Source of the DNA: Garcia nutans
Lineage: Eukaryota > Streptophyta > Magnoliopsida > Malpighiales > Euphorbiaceae
Direction of reading: 5' to 3'
DNA: 64,000 nt
Assembly: GCA_947685225.1 (NCBI GenBank)
Contig: CANTUV010000032.1
Location: 25,427,501 to 25,491,500, forward strand
The notes under the pieces are model-generated. The model was not told where the DNA came from. It made no database searches and saw only the letters and a program-made list of their open reading frames with translations. This document shows positions 60,301-64,000 of this stretch, piece after piece (within the stretch, counting starts at the first letter, position 1; every line of letters begins with the position of its first letter). The translations under genes and the position numbers were made by a program.

Positions 60301-63300
60301 AAGGAAACACCAGAGGAGATGGCATCGAACTTTACTTGTGCAATGTTTGAAAGTCCGCAAGCAGTTCTTAAAGGAGCCAGGCACATGGTATGAATTGGTT
60401 CTCTCATTTCCCATGTCTGCAATAGTTAAAGTTATGCTTCGTGATTATTGTTTACCAGGTATAGTCATGATGCTTTTTCCTATGTTTATATTTTATTCTT
60501 TACTTTTTGTTCGACTCTCCTAGGCTGCAGTTGAGATAAGTTGTGAACCAATTATCAGGAAATATGTTCGCGGAATGTACATGGAGAATGCTGCGGTATC
60601 CACAAGTCCAACACCGGATGGAAATGCTGCAATAGACTCTTTTCATCAATTTGCTGGTGTAAAGTGGTTGCGTGAAAAGCCAATGAACAAATTTGAGGAT
60701 GCTCAATGGCTTCTTATTCAAAAGGCTGAAGAGGAGAAGCTTCTTCAAGTTGCATTTAAGCTTCCAGAAAGATCTATGGAAAAGTTAATTGGTGATTGCA
60801 ATGAGCATTATCTCAGTGATGGTGTTAGCAAATCAGCTAAACTCTGGAATGAGCAGAGGAGTTTGATACTGAAGGATGCATTGCAAACTTTTCTGCTACC
60901 TTCAATGGAGAAAGAAGCAAGATCTTTGTTGACGAGTAGAGCTAAAAACTGGTTGCTTTGGGAATATGGGAAGGTTTTGTGGAATAAAGTTTCTGTGAGT
61001 CCATATTGGCGGAAAGAAACTGATGTTTCGGCAGATGATGAAGCTGCACCAAGGGTGATGGCCTGCTGTTGGGGTCCTGGGAAGCCAGCCACCACGTTTG
61101 TGATGTTAGATTCATCAGGGGAGGTGCTAGATGTACTTAGTGTGGGATCCCTTACACTGAGATCTCAAAACATTAATGACCAGCAAAGTAAGAAAAGAGA
61201 TCAGCAACTTGTTTTGAAGTTCATGACTGATCACCAGCCACATGTGGTTGTTCTAGGAGCTGTGAACTTGTCTTGTACAAGGCTGAAGGATGATATTTAT
61301 GAGGTAAGCATTGTTAAACGTATTCTTGACAGCCTTTAGATTCTTATTAATACAAATTCATTATTGTCAAACTCGAAGCTATGAATACTAATATTTTGCT
61401 CCTTTAGATGCCATGAATTCTGATGTTGATGGAATTTCTATGGCTTCTAGCTTACCCTCACAAAACCATTACTATCCTTAAGAGTACTTGAAAAAAGTTG
61501 TTAAAGTTAGATGTTTTATTTTTATTCCTTGGAAGCGTTGCTGGTGTATGTTTATTTTTACTCAATTGATGCAAATAGGCTGATAGATCTAGTGATTTTG
61601 TGGGCTTTGTTGATGCTGCCAGCTGTCTGGTACAATTTATTCAGTTACCAATTGTAGATGGTACACTAGTTATTTGGGAGCCATCATAATGCTTATCTTT
61701 AAAAGCTTTAGTTTCTAGCCCTATTACTTCTACAAATTGTAGAATTGTTTTCACCTGGTATTAACTAGAATCTTTGGCTCTTCCAATGCTGCACAAAATT
61801 TGTTTTATTTTTCATTCTGCACATGAGCTTTACATTCTAGTTTTTATGGTGGTTCTTATTTAGCTTATATTATCCTCTGCTTATTACTTCCATTCCACTG
61901 TTATCAGATCATCTTCAAGATTGTGGAGGAAAATCCTAGAGATGTTGGACATGAGATGGATGAATTAAGTATTGTGTATGGTGATGAGTCTTTGCCTCGC
62001 CTTTATGAAAATTCTCGGATTTCTAGTGACCAACTAGGCGGGCACCATCCAGGTAGATATTCTATGTTTCTTTTCTATTTTCTTTTTCCCTTTTTTTTTT
62101 GTGAACATGTGAGTGAAACCCATTGCTATGAGTTGTGTTCATGGCGTAACAAGTTCCCATTATTTAGGAGAGGATTTGTTGTTGGCATTGGCTTATTGTA
62201 ATAATCTTTGATCTGGGATTCTTATGTTTATTAGGCATTGTTAGGCGGGCAGCTGCTCTCGGCCGTTATCTACAAAATCCATTGGCAATGGTTGCAACCC
62301 TTTGTGGAGCAGCAATGGAGATTTTCTCTTGGAAGCTCAGTCCCTTGGAGAACTTTCTCAACCCTGATGAGAAATACGCAATGGTTGAACAGGTTATGGT
62401 AGATGTCACAAACCAGGTGGGCCTTGACATTAACATGGCTACTAGCCATGAATGGTTATTTTCCCCCTTACAGTTCATTTCTGGGCTTGGACCTAGAAAG
62501 GCAGCATCCTTGCAGAGGTCTCTGGTAAGGACTGGAGCAATTTTTACTAGGAAAGACTTTGTGACTGTCCATGGACTTGGTAAGAAGGTGTTTGTAAATG
62601 CAGTTGGCTTTTTGCGTGTCCGGCGTAGTGGGCTGGCTGCTAGCAGCAGTCAATTCATTGATTTGTTGGATGATACTAGAATACATCCAGAATCTTATGG
62701 TCTGGCACAAGAGATGGCTAAAGATGTTTATGAAATGGATAAGGGTGATGCAAATGATGACGATGAGGCATTGGAGATGGCAATAGAACATGTTAGAGAC
62801 CGGCCCAATTTATTGAAAAAGCTTGACCTTGATAGGTATCTTTCTGACAAGGAGCATGAGAATAAGGAGACGTTCAAGGATATAAAAGGGGAACTGATAC
62901 AGGGTTTTCAAGACTGGCGTAAACAGTACAAGGAACCAAGTCAAGATGAGGAGTTCTATATGATTTCTGGTGAAACTGAGGATACTCTTGCTGAAGGGAG
63001 AATAGTACAGGCCACTGTTCGTAGGGTGCAGGGTCAAAGGGCAATATGTGCATTGGAATCTGGATTGACTGGGATGCTTTTGAAGGAAGACTATGCAGAT
63101 GATTGGAGGGACATAACTGAGCTGTCTGATAGGCTGCATGAAGGCGACATACTCACTTGTAAGATCAAGTCAATCCAAAAGAACATATATCAGGTGTTTC
63201 TAGTCTGTAGGGACAGTGAGATGAGGAACAACCGATATCAACAAATCTGAGACCTTGATCCATATTATCGTGAAGATCGAAGCAGCCTTCAGAGTGACCA

Positions 63301-63403
63301 AGAAAAGGCTCGCAAAGAGAAGGAACTTGCTAAGAAACACTTCAAGCCTAGGATGATTGTTCATCCTCGCTTCCAGAATATAACAGCTGATGAAGCAATG
63401 GAG
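57317..63403 (+). CDS. SPT6L: SPT6-like transcription elongation factor, 5' three quarters; two in-frame stops (possible pseudogene)
   Basis: SPT6 is a nuclear histone chaperone that travels with RNA polymerase II. Exons by GT-AG and phase: 57317-57347, 57426-57500, 57985-58114, 58269-58344, 58436-58586, 58676-58808, 58915-59161, 59267-59494, 59585-59710, 59824-60210, 60280-60387, 60524-61303, 61908-62052, 62235-63403; 1262 codons, all phases agree. Start MGKNIVSDEE is followed by acidic blocks with a basic RKRKKKKKR run (likely nuclear signal). Exon 12 has the YqgF-like RNase H fold (PRVMACCWGPGKPATTFVML). Exon 14 has helix-hairpin-helix (ISGLGPRKAASLQRSL, VHGLGKKVF), a death-like helical part (HPESYGLAQEMAKDV) and S1 (GRIVQATVRRVQGQRAICAL). 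SH2 domains and tail lie beyond the window. TGA codons at 58520-58522 (codon 133) and 63248-63250 (codon 1211) break an otherwise open frame. Identity is certain; functionality is not. Confidence 0.95.
58520..58522 (+). other. In-frame TGA in exon 5 of the SPT6-like gene
   Basis: The frame reads EEFD-stop-SDKGGRTAEEKLKRSLFGDD. A glycine (GGA) would fit the context, so a single G-to-T change explains it. No in-frame alternative splice that removes it is obvious, and exon 5 (151 nt) cannot be skipped without a shift. Confidence 0.85.
61304..61907 (+). other. Intron 12 of the SPT6-like gene
   Basis: 604 bp, GTAAGC to ATCAG, T-rich, no other feature seen. Confidence 0.85.
63248..63250 (+). other. 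In-frame TGA in exon 14 of the SPT6-like gene
   Basis: The frame reads RNNRYQQI-stop-DLDPYYREDRSSLQSDQEK, with clear SPT6 sequence on both sides in the same frame. It lies between the S1 domain and the conserved FKPRMIVHPRFQNITADEA segment. Confidence 0.85.
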
Positions 63404-64000
63404 GTATCTTGTTGACTCTTCATGATTGTCATAATAATGTAGTTGTGTATGTGGTAGAATGAGTCAAATTTGAAGATTTTTTTCTTGTTAATGGTTTGGT
63501 CTAGGGCACTCAAGAATTTTCATACAGATCTCATGGCCATATATTGTTAAGCTAGTAACATTAGGGTATTTCCTTTTTTACTTGGTGGCTTCTCAGGCTT
63601 TATTAAGATACCCTATTATTTTCTACAATATGCAAGACAGTTTTGCATCCTATGTAAACTTCCTTGCTGAATAAAAGATAAGGCCAATCAACTAAATCTT
63701 TTGAAAATAATTTGACAAGCTTTTTATTTGTTATCTTGATTTTATGACAAACCTGTGGACTTCTAGCTACAAGTTATCCAATTAAGTTGGTTGGAGCATC
63801 TAGATTTCTGCCTTACATATGAAGGTCCAGTGTTGCATGTTGACAATTAGTAAGTAAAAGCTTTAATTGCTTGCTTTTATCACATTGCCGAATAGCACTT
63901 CGCAAACCTTTTTGCTCCCTAGCAAGGGTGATGTGGAAAAGGTACAGTGTTGTTGGATTGATTTTTCACTGCTGGTTTTTTTGGCTATTCTCCTGATCTT
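63404..64000 (+). other. Intron 14 of the SPT6-like gene, partial
   Basis: After GAG/GTATCT there is no further SPT6 coding sequence to the window edge. The next exon is expected to the right. Confidence 0.75.

Overview
The window is nuclear DNA from a flowering plant, most likely a eudicot. It holds a GT-AG intron-containing SPT6-like gene, very AT-rich intergenic DNA, and a dense stack of plant LTR retrotransposons (Athila-like and Tekay-like Ty3/gypsy, a Tat/Ogre-type gag-only element, and a Ty1/copia remnant). No bacterial, organellar, CRISPR or RNA genes were recognised.

Positions 1-52989 are one nest of retroelements inside a copia element (E; minus strand; gag pieces 20100-20174 and 50677-51430, LTR about 51445-52989). 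Two chains of insertions sit in E. Chain 1: a Tekay-like chromovirus (B1, plus; only its integrase C-terminal half and 3' LTR, 16258-20099, are in view) was hit in its integrase by a plus-strand Athila-like element (A2; its 3' third is 11531-16257). A2 was in turn hit by a minus-strand Athila-like element (A1; 1-11530, with the outer part of its 3' LTR beyond the left edge). Chain 2: a Tat/Ogre-type gag-only element (D, minus, 20175-50676, target duplication GAGAG) was hit in its gag by a coding-less Tekay-type element (C, minus, 26035-46904, duplication GAAAC). C was hit in its 5' LTR by a full-length Tekay-like element (B2, plus, 33078-45236, duplication TAACA). B2 carries in its own 5' LTR an isolated Athila-like LTR (34254-36298, duplication GTTTT). 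Four duplications are visible at both ends, and two empty sites survive as related sequence in the window, so the layering is well supported.

A1 and B2 each keep a recognisable gag-protease-reverse transcriptase-RNase H-integrase reading frame, but both are broken by several nonsense codons and frameshifts. A1 and A2 also carry a third ORF between pol and the 3' LTR, of unknown function. The LTRs of the Athila-like family carry arrays of short inverted repeats built on GACACGGCC/GGCCGTGTC just upstream of a TATA box. A related array, sharing an exact 15-mer, lies in the LTRs of the unrelated Tekay-like family. This is the most unusual signal in the window.

Positions 52990-57316 are non-repetitive or AT-rich intergenic DNA with no gene I can defend. 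The last 60 bp to 230 bp of it hold a promoter-like set of site II and telo-box motifs. From 57317 to the right edge runs a plus-strand SPT6-like transcription elongation factor gene. Fourteen exons (1262 codons) are in view with perfect phase continuity. They are interrupted by two in-frame TGA codons (58520 and 63248), so this copy may be a recent pseudogene or may contain sequence errors. Its SH2 domains and C-terminal tail lie beyond the window.
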